A DNA stretch of 24,473 bases, from assembly GCF_036659115.1 (NCBI RefSeq), contig NZ_JAVXDF010000038.1. One strand, 5' to 3'. Below, one piece after another: positions 1 through 7,696 of this stretch. The stretch comes from Gordonibacter sp036659115 (GTDB taxonomy: Bacteria > Actinomycetota > Coriobacteriia > Coriobacteriales > Eggerthellaceae). The position numbers and the translations under genes were made by a program. Below the pieces are notes generated by a model. The model was given only the letters and a program-made list of their open reading frames with translations. It had not been told where the DNA came from and searched no databases. Each line of letters starts with the position of its first letter. Position 1 is the first letter of the stretch.

Positions 1-2
1 AC

Positions 3-506
3 ATCGCCTGCGGCATCGCGCACAAGCCCGAACTGATCTTCTTTGACGAGCCGACGGTAGCGGTGGACCCGCAGAGCCGCAACGCCATCCTCGAAGGCAT
101 CCAGCGCTTGAACGAGCAGGGCTCCACAGTGGTCTACACCAGCCATTACATGGAGGAGGTCGAGGAGATCTGCACGCGCATCATGATCATGGACCAGGGG
201 CATGCGCTGGCAACCGGCACGAACGACGAGCTGAAGGCCATGATAGGCACGGGAGAGCGCATCCGTATCGAAGTGGATGCCGTCGACGACGCGGTATTGG
301 CAACGTTGCACGCCCTGCCCACCGTCATCGATGCGGCATTCGACGGCACCACCCTGGAGGCACGTTGCGGCAACGGCATGCACAATGTGGCCGACGTGCT
401 GGGTGCACTGGCGACACACGGCGTGGCAACAGGGCGTATCTACGCCGAGCCGCCGACGCTCAACGACGTGTTCCTGGAAATCACCGGCAAAGAGCTGCGG
501 GACTAG
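3..506 (+). CDS. ABC transporter ATP-binding protein, C-terminal part (5' end outside window)
   Basis: This is the C-terminal part of an ABC ATPase; the reading frame is open from base 3, so the gene starts upstream of the window. The visible frame carries Walker B (LIFFDEP, with the catalytic Glu), then the D-loop (VDPQSR), then the H-loop His in TSHYMEE. After this comes a roughly 85-residue tail of the kind found in drug or antibiotic exporter ATPases (DUF4162-like). Walker A and the signature motif are not in the window. It would power the two permeases directly downstream, the first starting 9 nt after its stop. The substrate is unknown; the family exports antimicrobials, lipids or peptides. 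An Ala replaces the usual Gly in the stretch PTVAVDPQ (commonly PTxGLDP), an acceptable variation. The ATPase call is secure; the transported substrate cannot be read from the sequence. Confidence 0.93.
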   Translation: MACGIAHKPELIFFDEPTVAVDPQSRNAILEGIQRLNEQGSTVVYTSHYMEEVEEICTRIMIMDQGHALATGTNDELKAMIGTGERIRIEVDAVDDAVLATLHALPTVIDAAFDGTTLEARCGNGMHNVADVLGALATHGVATGRIYAEPPTLNDVFLEITGKELRD

Positions 507-515
507 GGAGGCGCC

Positions 516-1697
516 ATGTGGAACGTATTCAAAGGCACCCTCGCGATGCTGGTGCGCAACAGAGAGCTGTTCATCTGGGCGCTTGGATTGCCTATTCTGC
601 TTTCGACCATGTTCTTGTTCATGTTTGCGAACCTTGACGACGCAACCGCGTTCGAGCCCGTACCCACCGCCGTAGTGGAGGACGGCAACTACGATAAAGC
701 CGCGCAGTTTGCGAACACCCTCAATGCACTAGCCGAACCAGGAGACGACCAACTGCTCGACGTGCGCGCGTTCGCCACGATGAGCGAAGCTAAAAAGACG
801 CTGGAAAACAACGAGGTAGCGGGCATTCTATCAATCGATGCGCAAGGGACACCCCTGCTCTCGGTAGCAGCGATGTCCGAAGGGTTGGGCGTAGAGCAGA
901 TCAACCGCACCATTCTCAACACTATCACGGACACGTACCTGCGCAATACCGATTTGCTGGAGCGCATCGCCGAGGACAACCCTATGGCGCTATCCAATCC
1001 CACGGCTGTGGAAGAAGCACTTTCGCGCGAAAGTGCCACCGATCAGGTATCGCTTACCTTTTCCGCTCCTGTCCAATCGGTGCGTTATTACTATGCGCTC
1101 TTGGGCATGGCTTGCCTGTTCTGCTCGCAGATTGGCCTCATTGCCATCTGCAAGACGCAGCCGAACCTCTCGGCGCTGGGTGCCCGACGTGCTATCGGCG
1201 CGGTAAGCCGCGGTAAGACGCTTGCTGCCACCCTGTCGGCAAGCTGGGTTATCGTGTTCGGGTGTTTAGTGGTGGCGTTTTCGTACATGCGCTTCGTCGT
1301 GAATGTCGACTTCGCCGGACGCGAAGGCGCCTGTATCGTAGCTTTGGGCGTTGCGGCACTGTTCACTACGGCGTTCGGTACGTTTTTAGGCTCGCTTCCC
1401 AAGGTGACCATGCACGTGAAAATAGGCTTGATCACCGCTGCCACGTGTCTGCTGTCCTTGTTCGCGGGACTCTACGGCGAGCCCTGCATGGAGCTGGCCG
1501 ACAACATAGCGCGCTCGTTTCCGGTGCTTGCCGCCCTGAACCCTGCCAAAGTAGTGGCTGATGCGTTCTACAGCTTGTACTACTACGATTCGCTCGCACC
1601 GTATGCCGGAAAGCTCGGCATCCTGCTGGTCATGACCGCCGCATTGTTTGCGATATCGTCCCTGTTCATAAGGAGGCAGCGCTATGCAAGCCTTTAA
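516..1697 (+). CDS. ABC-2 type transporter permease (first of pair)
   Basis: A 393-residue membrane protein with the layout of ABC-2 permeases (YhgE/Pip-like, ABC2_membrane_3). One N-terminal membrane helix (about residues 15-38) is followed by an extracytoplasmic domain of about 150 residues, then five C-terminal hydrophobic helices (about 190-212, 234-258, 272-294, 302-322 and 367-386). The start ATG is preceded by an AGGGAGG ribosome-binding site that overlaps the stop of the ATPase gene. The next permease begins 14 nt before this gene ends, so the two are translationally coupled and probably form a heterodimer. It is inferred to form the channel of an efflux ABC transporter with the upstream ATPase. 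No substrate-specific motif is recognised. Confidence 0.9.
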   Translation: MWNVFKGTLAMLVRNRELFIWALGLPILLSTMFLFMFANLDDATAFEPVPTAVVEDGNYDKAAQFANTLNALAEPGDDQLLDVRAFATMSEAKKTLENNEVAGILSIDAQGTPLLSVAAMSEGLGVEQINRTILNTITDTYLRNTDLLERIAEDNPMALSNPTAVEEALSRESATDQVSLTFSAPVQSVRYYYALLGMACLFCSQIGLIAICKTQPNLSALGARRAIGAVSRGKTLAATLSASWVIVFGCLVVAFSYMRFVVNVDFAGREGACIVALGVAALFTTAFGTFLGSLPKVTMHVKIGLITAATCLLSLFAGLYGEPCMELADNIARSFPVLAALNPAKVVADAFYSLYYYDSLAPYAGKLGILLVMTAALFAISSLFIRRQRYASL

Positions 1698-2913
1698 GTG
1701 CGCCCTGCGCGTCGTTTTTAGCCATCCCGTCTATGTATTGGTATATGTACTGTTTCTCAGCAGCATGGGCGTGTTCATCGCCTCGAGCATCAGCACCGGG
1801 TCAACCGAGGAAAACTTCAGTGCCACGAAAGTTCCGTTCGCCGTCATCGACCGCGACCAAAGCGAACTCTCCCGCAGCTTGACCGCGTTTCTTGATGAGA
1901 ATGCCGAACAGGTCAAGGTCGCAGACGATTCGTTCGCCATGCAGGATGCCGTAGCCACCGGACTCGTACGCTACCTGCTGGTCGTTCCCGAAGGATATGG
2001 CAGCGCGTTTATGGAGGCCGCGCATACGGGAAGCGACCAACCCGTGCTGGAATCGACGTTCAGTTTCGGGACGATGGGCGGGCAGCTGGTAGACGAGCAA
2101 GTGAACCAGTATGTGGGCCTCGTTCGCGCCGCAGCTGCTCTCGAGCCGGACGCCTCGGCCACAAGCGTGCTCTCCCGCGCGGACTCCGCCGCAAGCGAGA
2201 AGACAGCTATCGAGACGGTGCAGACACCCAACGGGGCCATCCCCGCCGACCGTTTCGCATTCTACCTGCAGTGGGGCACCTACACCATGACGGCGGCCAT
2301 CGTCGTATGCGTTGGCCTGCTCATGAGCGCGTTCAACCGCACCGAGGTGAGACGGCGCAACCTGGTAGCACCCATGAGCAGCTTGCAGCTGGGGTTGCAG
2401 AAAGCGGCGGCCTGCCTGCTGGTTACGGTGGCAGTATGGGCTGTTGCCTGCGGTATCGGCCTGGTGGCGTTCGGCTACACCTTGGAAAGCGTGCCCTCGT
2501 CGGCCATGGCGCTGGTCCTTTTGAGCGCTTTCGTGTTCTCGCTGGTACCGCTGTCGCTCGGCTTTCTGCTGGGGCAGTTGGGTGCAAGCGAGATGGTGGC
2601 GAATGCCGTCGGCAACATCTTAGGTATGGTGATGTCGTTTCTGGGCGGAGCGTGGATCAGCATCGAGCTGCTTCCTCCCGAGGTGCAGACGTTCTCGCAT
2701 TTCATCCCCACGTACTGGTACAACGATGCCGTGGGGCAAGCCATCCACCTGACTGACGTCACACTCGAAACCATGGCGCCTATCCTGGGCAACCTCGGCA
2801 TCGTGGCCCTGTTCGCCGTGGCCCTGTTCGCCGTGGCGCTTGCCGCAGGGCGCCTGCACTTGAAGAGCGCCGATGCAGGCGGCAACGCCGCCGCAAGCAC
2901 ACTGGCGGTGTAG
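1684..2913 (+). CDS. ABC-2 type transporter permease (second of pair)
   Basis: A 409-residue paralogue of the preceding permease with the same plan: an N-terminal helix (about residues 12-32), a large extracytoplasmic domain to about residue 190, then a helical bundle to the C-terminus. The start overlaps the end of the previous permease by 14 nt and has an AGGAGG site (about 1671-1676). The last membrane helix contains a perfect 15-bp tandem duplication (2803-2832) that repeats the residues VALFA. It most likely pairs with the other permease as a heterodimeric exporter. This is the last gene of the plus-strand operon, and the hairpin at 3034-3066 lies 120 bp downstream. Confidence 0.9.
   Translation: MQAFKCALRVVFSHPVYVLVYVLFLSSMGVFIASSISTGSTEENFSATKVPFAVIDRDQSELSRSLTAFLDENAEQVKVADDSFAMQDAVATGLVRYLLVVPEGYGSAFMEAAHTGSDQPVLESTFSFGTMGGQLVDEQVNQYVGLVRAAAALEPDASATSVLSRADSAASEKTAIETVQTPNGAIPADRFAFYLQWGTYTMTAAIVVCVGLLMSAFNRTEVRRRNLVAPMSSLQLGLQKAAACLLVTVAVWAVACGIGLVAFGYTLESVPSSAMALVLLSAFVFSLVPLSLGFLLGQLGASEMVANAVGNILGMVMSFLGGAWISIELLPPEVQTFSHFIPTYWYNDAVGQAIHLTDVTLETMAPILGNLGIVALFAVALFAVALAAGRLHLKSADAGGNAAASTLAV
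2803..2832 (+). repeat. 15-bp tandem duplication inside permease gene
   Basis: Two perfect adjacent copies of GTGGCCCTGTTCGCC encode VALFA twice within the final membrane helix of the second permease. The duplication keeps the frame and lengthens the hydrophobic segment by five residues. It looks like a recent slippage event. Confidence 0.85.
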
Positions 2914-3033
2914 CGACGAAGCCCTTTGGGGAAACGCTGACGGGAACAGGCTGCTCTGCTGCGGAAAACCCACCAACAGGCAACTCGCCCAACCCCGGCA
3001 TCGCGTGACCCCTTAATCGGCGCTTTATCGGAC

Positions 3034-3066
3034 TGTCCTGCTCGCCCCACATGGGCGAGCAGGACA
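3034..3066. terminator. Strong hairpin between convergent operons (bidirectional terminator candidate)
   Basis: A perfect 14-bp inverted repeat, TGTCCTGCTCGCCC (3034-3047) and its complement (3053-3066), is separated by a 5-nt loop. It lies between the end of the ABC operon (stop at 2913) and the end of hicB (stop at 3072). There is no clear U-tract on either side, so it may act as a bidirectional stop or transcript-end stabiliser rather than a textbook intrinsic terminator. Confidence 0.7.
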
Positions 3067-3071
3067 ACCGC

Positions 3072-3530
3072 TCAGGCTTCCACCTTGTCAGCTACGACGC
3101 CCTTAGAGCGAGGTCGCCCGGCAGAGCGCGGGTTGGCAAGGCGCTCTTTCACGCTCCAAAGGTACACGTAGTTGTCGCGTCCCTTCTTCTTGGCGGCAAG
3201 CTGTCCCGTGCCGATCATCTGCCGAACGCGGGCAGTGCTCACGCCTAACATGCCAGCTGCCATCCGCGTCGTAAGCATGCCCCGCTCGGTGTCGACCTCT
3301 ATCGAAATCGCGACGAGCATTCCTTCATCCGGCTTCGCATAGGTCGGCTTCGGCAGGGGCTTGTCCAGCTGAAGATAGTCGTCGATAAGCAGCCAGAGCA
3401 CCTCAGATGCCATCACGGCAGCATCAGCTATGTCGTCACCACAGGTATAGCCGTTCTCGAAATCAACGAACTGAACGTTATAGCCACCCGAGACATCCTC
3501 CGTGAAAAGAGCCGGATACACGTAATACAT
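3072..3530 (-). CDS. hicB: HicB family antitoxin with C-terminal helix-turn-helix
   Basis: A 152-residue antitoxin of a type II toxin-antitoxin pair. Residues 1-60 (MYYVYPALFTEDVSGGYNVQ and onward) show the HicB RNase H-like fold signature, with an acidic Phe-rich strand and a GDDIADA helix. Residues about 78-135 form a DNA-binding helix-turn-helix (TTRMAAGMLGVSTARVRQMI) of the excisionase/MerR-like type. The start chosen is the ATG at 3530, which has an AAGGAGG site just upstream; a 22-residue longer frame exists but would overlap hicA and has no ribosome site. It should bind HicA and repress its own promoter at 3759-3787. The gene ends 6 bp from the hairpin at 3034-3066. Confidence 0.85.
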   Translation of the reverse strand: MYYVYPALFTEDVSGGYNVQFVDFENGYTCGDDIADAAVMASEVLWLLIDDYLQLDKPLPKPTYAKPDEGMLVAISIEVDTERGMLTTRMAAGMLGVSTARVRQMIGTGQLAAKKKGRDNYVYLWSVKERLANPRSAGRPRSKGVVADKVEA

Positions 3531-3556
3531 ACGAAACCTCCTTGCCCAGCCTATCC

Positions 3557-3742
3557 CTAGCTGCGCCATCCGGCATCTTTGCGAATGCGCTCCCACAAGC
3601 CTTTTTTAATCTCTGCGCGATGAAGGGGCAGAACGATCGTTTTATCGCCTTTCTTCAGCTTGCAGTGCGAGCCTTTGCATCCTTCGTCACGCCAACCCTC
3701 TTTTCGTAGCTGTCGATATATCTCGAATGGTTTTGGCGGCAT
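3557..3742 (-). CDS. hicA: HicA family mRNA interferase toxin
   Basis: A 61-residue protein typical in size for HicA, a dsRNA-binding-fold ribonuclease that cleaves mRNA. The catalytic His is in GSHCKL, followed by the basic strand KKGDKTIVLPLHRAEIKKG that characterises the family. The ATG at 3742 is preferred over an upstream in-frame start at 3787 because it is preceded by AAGGGAAGG and lies about 10 nt after the expected transcription start. hicB follows 26 nt later, giving the toxin-first order common for this family. The pair may stabilise this locus or act as a stress module; its placement after the pilus operon may be incidental. Confidence 0.85.
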   Translation of the reverse strand: MPPKPFEIYRQLRKEGWRDEGCKGSHCKLKKGDKTIVLPLHRAEIKKGLWERIRKDAGWRS

Positions 3743-3757
3743 ACCTTCCTTCCCTTC

Positions 3758-3792
3758 TAATATAACTCTAACGTAAATATTACTCAAGAGTT
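3758..3792. promoter_or_regulatory. Inverted-repeat operator candidate over hicAB promoter
   Basis: Two inverted-repeat pairs cover the promoter: TAATAT (3758-3763) with ATATTA (3777-3782), and AACTCT (3764-3769) with AGAGTT (3787-3792). They overlap the -10 and -35 boxes, as expected for autorepression by the HicB helix-turn-helix. The binding itself is inferred. Confidence 0.55.
3759..3787 (-). promoter_or_regulatory. hicAB promoter
   Basis: Read on the minus strand, TTGAGT (3782-3787) and TATATT (3759-3764) are separated by exactly 17 bp, a good match to a housekeeping-sigma promoter. Predicted transcription starts around 3752, giving a leader of about 10 nt before hicA. The stretch is strikingly AT-rich compared with its surroundings. 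Confidence 0.7.
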
Positions 3793-3796
3793 AGTT

Positions 3797-5749
3797 TTAT
3801 GACAGGGCAATGCCGTCGTATGCCGGGGTACTCCAGAGCAGATAGGCTGTCGTGTTGCGCGTGAGGCGCGCCGAGCGCATAAGCGGACCAGATGCAGCAG
3901 CGTCGGCATAGGCCCCTGCAGCACAGGAGGCTTCACGCGTACGCCCCATATCATCGAACCAGACGCTGGGGCCACGCGCGAACGTCACGCGATCGCCGCA
4001 GAACCGCATCTCCGAAGCCGGGAGCATCTCCGACACTGCCGGCGCAGGCACCGAGAGCGCCTCATCAAGGAAGAAATCGTGCACGGGCGCGACGAGGCAC
4101 GATCTGTCAGCCATCGCGTAGTCGAGCGTCACCCGATTGCGTGCGAACAGGTCGAGGTCGTCCTCGACGAGGTCCCCGTCCCTAAAAAGAACCGCACACT
4201 CTCGGTCTCGATACCAGCCGTCCAAACCGGCGCAATAGGGCTTGACTGCGGCCTCCTTCGCCTGGGACGGGATGTAAAACGGCTGGTGGCGATCTGCGTC
4301 CACCTGAAAACACGGCTCTCTCTCGCCGTCCGCAAAAAAGCTTACCCTCGCCTTCGATGAGCGCACCAGCACCGAAGGAGCCACAACCTCGCCCCGGTAC
4401 GGCACCTCGGCAAAACTCGTATACGCCTTCACGATGCAAGTCAGGTAGAAGCCCGCGTCGGCTTCGACTACCGCATAGCCCGCCTGCTCGCTTTCCGGCT
4501 GGACAATCTCGAGAAGCGGCTCCTCTTCCGTCCCGCGATACCAGATATAGCGATAGCACATGCCCGACGTATTCGGGTAGTTGCCGGGAATACAGGTTTT
4601 GCCAGGATCGGCCGGCAAAAGCACGCCGCCAGGTTCCGGGTCTCCGGAAACGACCATCGCCCCCACATCGCGCTCGTGGAAAAGCGGCTCCGACAGCTTC
4701 CACTGCTGATTTGCGTTATCCCAGCTGTTATAGCAGTTCCATTGGACGACGTTCGTCCCGTCCGCCTGCCCTCCTGCGTAGAGATTGACCCCGCAACCCG
4801 AGCATTCGGGCACGATCAGGTGGTAGCCGTTCCCCCGGTCATGAAGCCAGTGCGATTGGGCCGACACGCCGGCATCGGCCCATAGTTGCATGTTCGCCCC
4901 GTCGTCCCACACGCCGCCGGTAACGTCCAGAACCAAAGGCGACAGGCCCGTGCGCACGGAAACGAGACGGCTGCGTCCCCACGCGCTTTCCAACACTATC
5001 CAATGCTGATCCGTCATCTGCGAGGCCGACCATGCCGCCACATTCGACCCGTTGTCGACCGCCGCGCCGGGAACGCCCGCGAAAAGATGCTCGGCAGCCC
5101 GCGGCTGCAGGGTGACCACCCTTCCCTGCCACCAACGATCGTGCACCAGGACGTGATGGGGAACTTGCTGGGGAGCCTCGGCAACAGAATGAGTACCGGG
5201 GGCATTACCGCCAAGCCCTTTGATGTCCGCCCCGCACCAGCACCGCCAATCTTCCGCCCGGCGCGCAACGCGCAGAGAAGCGCCGGTCATACGCACGTAG
5301 TAGTCATGGTCATATGTCGTGTCGATAATCCAGTAAGCCGAGGCAAGCCAGATGCCCGGGTCATCGCGAATATAGGCGTACGTCGGCGTGTCGGGCATAT
5401 CCGGCGACCACGTGGGATACCAGATGCCGCCGCAGGCAACATAGGCATCCACGCTCACCTCCATGAACAGCTCCGTCATACGCCCGACCGTGCAGTTGCA
5501 CGATGCCGAAAGCCACACGCAGCCGTCGTAGGAATACGACCAGCCCGCATCATAGCCGAAATGGGCCCCCGGCAACGCCGTGTCCCCATAAGCGCCCCAC
5601 GGACCGCCGCCCACACCGCCCCAAGCAACCCGTGGGCCCAGCAAGGCCATCAAGGCAGCTGCACCACCCAAACCAAGAAACGCCCGCCGCCCCATGATGC
5701 ACTTTTGCTGCGTTTGCTTCGCACGAAGCTCGCCTGGGCATTCTCTCAT
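3797..5749 (-). CDS. Tat-exported ricin-type lectin with InlB-like repeat (last gene of Tad operon)
   Basis: A 650-residue predicted extracellular protein. A twin-arginine signal peptide is visible: an 18-residue n-region, then GRRAFLGLGG (Arg21-Arg22) and a hydrophobic stretch to about residue 44. Residues 45-205 are Trp/Tyr/Cys-rich and not recognised. Residues about 209-355 are a ricin-B beta-trefoil, with QHW at 248-250, a degenerate SHW at 299-301 and QQW at 348-350. Residues 363-460 look Ig-like. About 466-545 resemble an InlB/Listeria-Bacteroides repeat (GWYRDRECAVLFRDGDL). Some 18 cysteines lie outside the signal region. No LPXTG motif or C-terminal membrane helix is present. The ATG at 5749 has AAGGAG overlapping the tadC2 stop, so it is translated from the Tad operon. 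It is inferred to be a carbohydrate-binding adhesin that is released, wall-associated or pilus-associated. Confidence 0.8.
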   Translation of the reverse strand: MRECPGELRAKQTQQKCIMGRRAFLGLGGAAALMALLGPRVAWGGVGGGPWGAYGDTALPGAHFGYDAGWSYSYDGCVWLSASCNCTVGRMTELFMEVSVDAYVACGGIWYPTWSPDMPDTPTYAYIRDDPGIWLASAYWIIDTTYDHDYYVRMTGASLRVARRAEDWRCWCGADIKGLGGNAPGTHSVAEAPQQVPHHVLVHDRWWQGRVVTLQPRAAEHLFAGVPGAAVDNGSNVAAWSASQMTDQHWIVLESAWGRSRLVSVRTGLSPLVLDVTGGVWDDGANMQLWADAGVSAQSHWLHDRGNGYHLIVPECSGCGVNLYAGGQADGTNVVQWNCYNSWDNANQQWKLSEPLFHERDVGAMVVSGDPEPGGVLLPADPGKTCIPGNYPNTSGMCYRYIWYRGTEEEPLLEIVQPESEQAGYAVVEADAGFYLTCIVKAYTSFAEVPYRGEVVAPSVLVRSSKARVSFFADGEREPCFQVDADRHQPFYIPSQAKEAAVKPYCAGLDGWYRDRECAVLFRDGDLVEDDLDLFARNRVTLDYAMADRSCLVAPVHDFFLDEALSVPAPAVSEMLPASEMRFCGDRVTFARGPSVWFDDMGRTREASCAAGAYADAAASGPLMRSARLTRNTTAYLLWSTPAYDGIALS

Positions 5750-5759
5750 AGCAAACTCC

Positions 5760-6719
5760 TTACTGCAGCGTATCGTTGAGGAACTTCAGAAGATCTGCCA
5801 CCGTGGGGACGACGACCAGGGCTATCGTCGGCGGAAGAAAGCAAAAGGACAGCACCAGATCCAACTTCGTCGGCATCTTTCGAATGCGTTCGAGCAGCGC
5901 CGCCTGGGCCGTCTGCCGCGCCAATGCCGCCTGGGCAGAGAGGCTTTCGGCTATCGACGAACCTTGGTTGACGGCGAGGGCAAGCTGGGTGACGAAAGCC
6001 GATACGTCACGGCTTGCGCAACGCTGCGCGAGATGGCCGAGAGCCTGGTCCCGCGAATGACCGAGCAGGTTCACCTCCCGGTCAACTGCTTCAAATTCTC
6101 CGGCAAGCGGTTGGCCGACGTTTTGCGCCACCTCGCGAAAGCATTGCTCTACCGGAGACCCCGCCGCTATCGCAATGCCCAAAAGCTCCATGGCATCAGG
6201 GAGCTGAGCTTCTATCGCACGCCGGCGCATCACAACCGCACGCGCGAGCACCGCCCGAGGCGCCGTCCATCCCACCGCAGAGGCGACAGCCACCAAAGCG
6301 CCTGCAGAAAACGGTTCCCCGCCCGCCCCGGCTATCGAAAGACCTGCAAGCAAACCGAAGAAGGCCGCACAGACGACACGTACTCCACGCCAAGTCTCGG
6401 GCTCGAGGGACCAACCGGCTCGGGCAAGCAAAGCCCGATACGTCTCGCCATCCGAGCGGGTCATCGGCAACACACGTTCGATGCGGCCCGCCGCAGAGAC
6501 GAGCATCGCAAGAACCGAGGACCCCCGTGCCTCTACCGCGTCTAAGCCGCCTTCCCCTCGGGTGGAAGGCGCTTCGCTGCCAAGCTTCTCCGTTCGTGAC
6601 AAACCAGCACGCACTCCCCCTCGCCCGACACGTGGCGGAGCGTACCTCTTCACCAGGAACTCGTAGAGAGCGAATCCTCCGGCACCTCCGAGGGCCAGCA
6701 AGACTACGAGCGCCATCAT
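5760..6719 (-). CDS. tadC: Tad pilus inner-membrane platform protein TadC (system 2)
   Basis: A 319-residue type II secretion F-domain protein. A first helix (about residues 3-20) and a second pair around 115-155 precede the F domain (RRRAIEAQLPDAMELLGIAIAAGSPVEQ), and a last helix lies near the C-terminus (LSFCFLPPTIALVVVPTVADL). The ATG at 6719 overlaps the tadB2 stop by 4 nt (ATGA); an upstream extension of 58 residues is low-complexity, overlaps tadB2 and is rejected. With TadB it forms the membrane platform on which the ATPase TadA extrudes pilin. The lectin gene follows after 10 nt. Confidence 0.88.
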   Translation of the reverse strand: MMALVVLLALGGAGGFALYEFLVKRYAPPRVGRGGVRAGLSRTEKLGSEAPSTRGEGGLDAVEARGSSVLAMLVSAAGRIERVLPMTRSDGETYRALLARAGWSLEPETWRGVRVVCAAFFGLLAGLSIAGAGGEPFSAGALVAVASAVGWTAPRAVLARAVVMRRRAIEAQLPDAMELLGIAIAAGSPVEQCFREVAQNVGQPLAGEFEAVDREVNLLGHSRDQALGHLAQRCASRDVSAFVTQLALAVNQGSSIAESLSAQAALARQTAQAALLERIRKMPTKLDLVLSFCFLPPTIALVVVPTVADLLKFLNDTLQ

Positions 6720-7684
6720 GGCCGGCCAACGGACGTGATGCCGTGCGACGCGAGAAGTCCCGCCACCTCCATAACCGCCGCCACGCCAAGAACCGTCCAT
6801 CCCAGGGGCTCCTCTACATAGAAGCGGGCAAAACCTGCATTGGTCACGTACATGATCAGGAAGAGGATGGGCATGGCTGCCGCAACGAACCACTTGGCCA
6901 TACGCGTACCGGCAATCTCCACTTTGAGCTCGCGTGCCGCCTTGAGCCGTGCGTCCACACGACTTGATATCATCGACAGCACAGCGGAAACGCTGCCGCC
7001 GCTGCCATGGCGCACCTTCGTCGCATTCGCGAGCGTTCTCACGTCGTCGCTCTGCGTACGAGCGGCCATTGCGGACAGGGCTTCATGCAGCGGCATGCCG
7101 CAGGCCGCATCTGACAGCACACGCGCAAACTCTTCGCGCAGGGGGTCCTCCATATGGATAACGGCAACGCGCAGGGCGCGCTCGAGCGTAAGGGCGCCGC
7201 GTACGCTGGCCGCAATGCGAGGAAGCGCCTGGGCAAGCTGCACATCGAACAATTCGGCACGTTTCCGCGTCCTGCGCTTCACGAACAAGTGCAGAGCAGC
7301 AAGAACGACCGCTGCACCAACAACGCCGAGCAAAGGGGTCCCGCTCGCCTGGGCGGAGAACACGGCAAACAACAGGTCGAAACCGACGACGGCACCCACC
7401 CAGAGAGCAGGATCGATATCGATACCGCTTGCGCGGAGCCTCCGTGCAAGCGGGGTATCGCGCCTTTTCATAGGCGAGCGTGCCGCCTCCCATGAAAGCC
7501 CCGCACCTCTGCCAACCGAGGCCCGCGCATCCTTGTCAGGCGAAACGCGTACGGCATCCGCCCCGATACCTGTCACAATCCTACTGCGCTGCGCCAATCG
7601 GTCCGCCCTGACGTGTGCGAGCACCTCGGCACAGAGAAACATGCATACGACCACGATGGCCGTCGATATGACCAGATAGACCAT
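6716..7684 (-). CDS. tadB: Tad pilus inner-membrane platform protein TadB (system 2)
   Basis: A 322-residue protein with an N-terminal helix (residues 1-20), two helices around 95-135, the F domain (FDVQLAQALPRIAASVRGALTLERAL), and two C-terminal helices (about 265-285 and 293-315). The motif GGSVSAVLSMISSRV is typical of the cytoplasmic F-domain end. The start ATG is preceded by AAAGGAG, which overlaps the tadA2 stop 12 nt upstream. It is the partner of the adjacent TadC. Its paralogue in system 1 is at 19492-20472. Confidence 0.9.
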   Translation of the reverse strand: MVYLVISTAIVVVCMFLCAEVLAHVRADRLAQRSRIVTGIGADAVRVSPDKDARASVGRGAGLSWEAARSPMKRRDTPLARRLRASGIDIDPALWVGAVVGFDLLFAVFSAQASGTPLLGVVGAAVVLAALHLFVKRRTRKRAELFDVQLAQALPRIAASVRGALTLERALRVAVIHMEDPLREEFARVLSDAACGMPLHEALSAMAARTQSDDVRTLANATKVRHGSGGSVSAVLSMISSRVDARLKAARELKVEIAGTRMAKWFVAAAMPILFLIMYVTNAGFARFYVEEPLGWTVLGVAAVMEVAGLLASHGITSVGRP

Positions 7685-7696
7685 AACCGCACTCCT

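Noticed and set aside
4886..5779. Plus-strand open frame of 297 codons
   Set aside because: It is the complement of the lectin gene, whose Tat signal and QxW motifs are clear. The translation is His/Arg/Pro-rich without any family.
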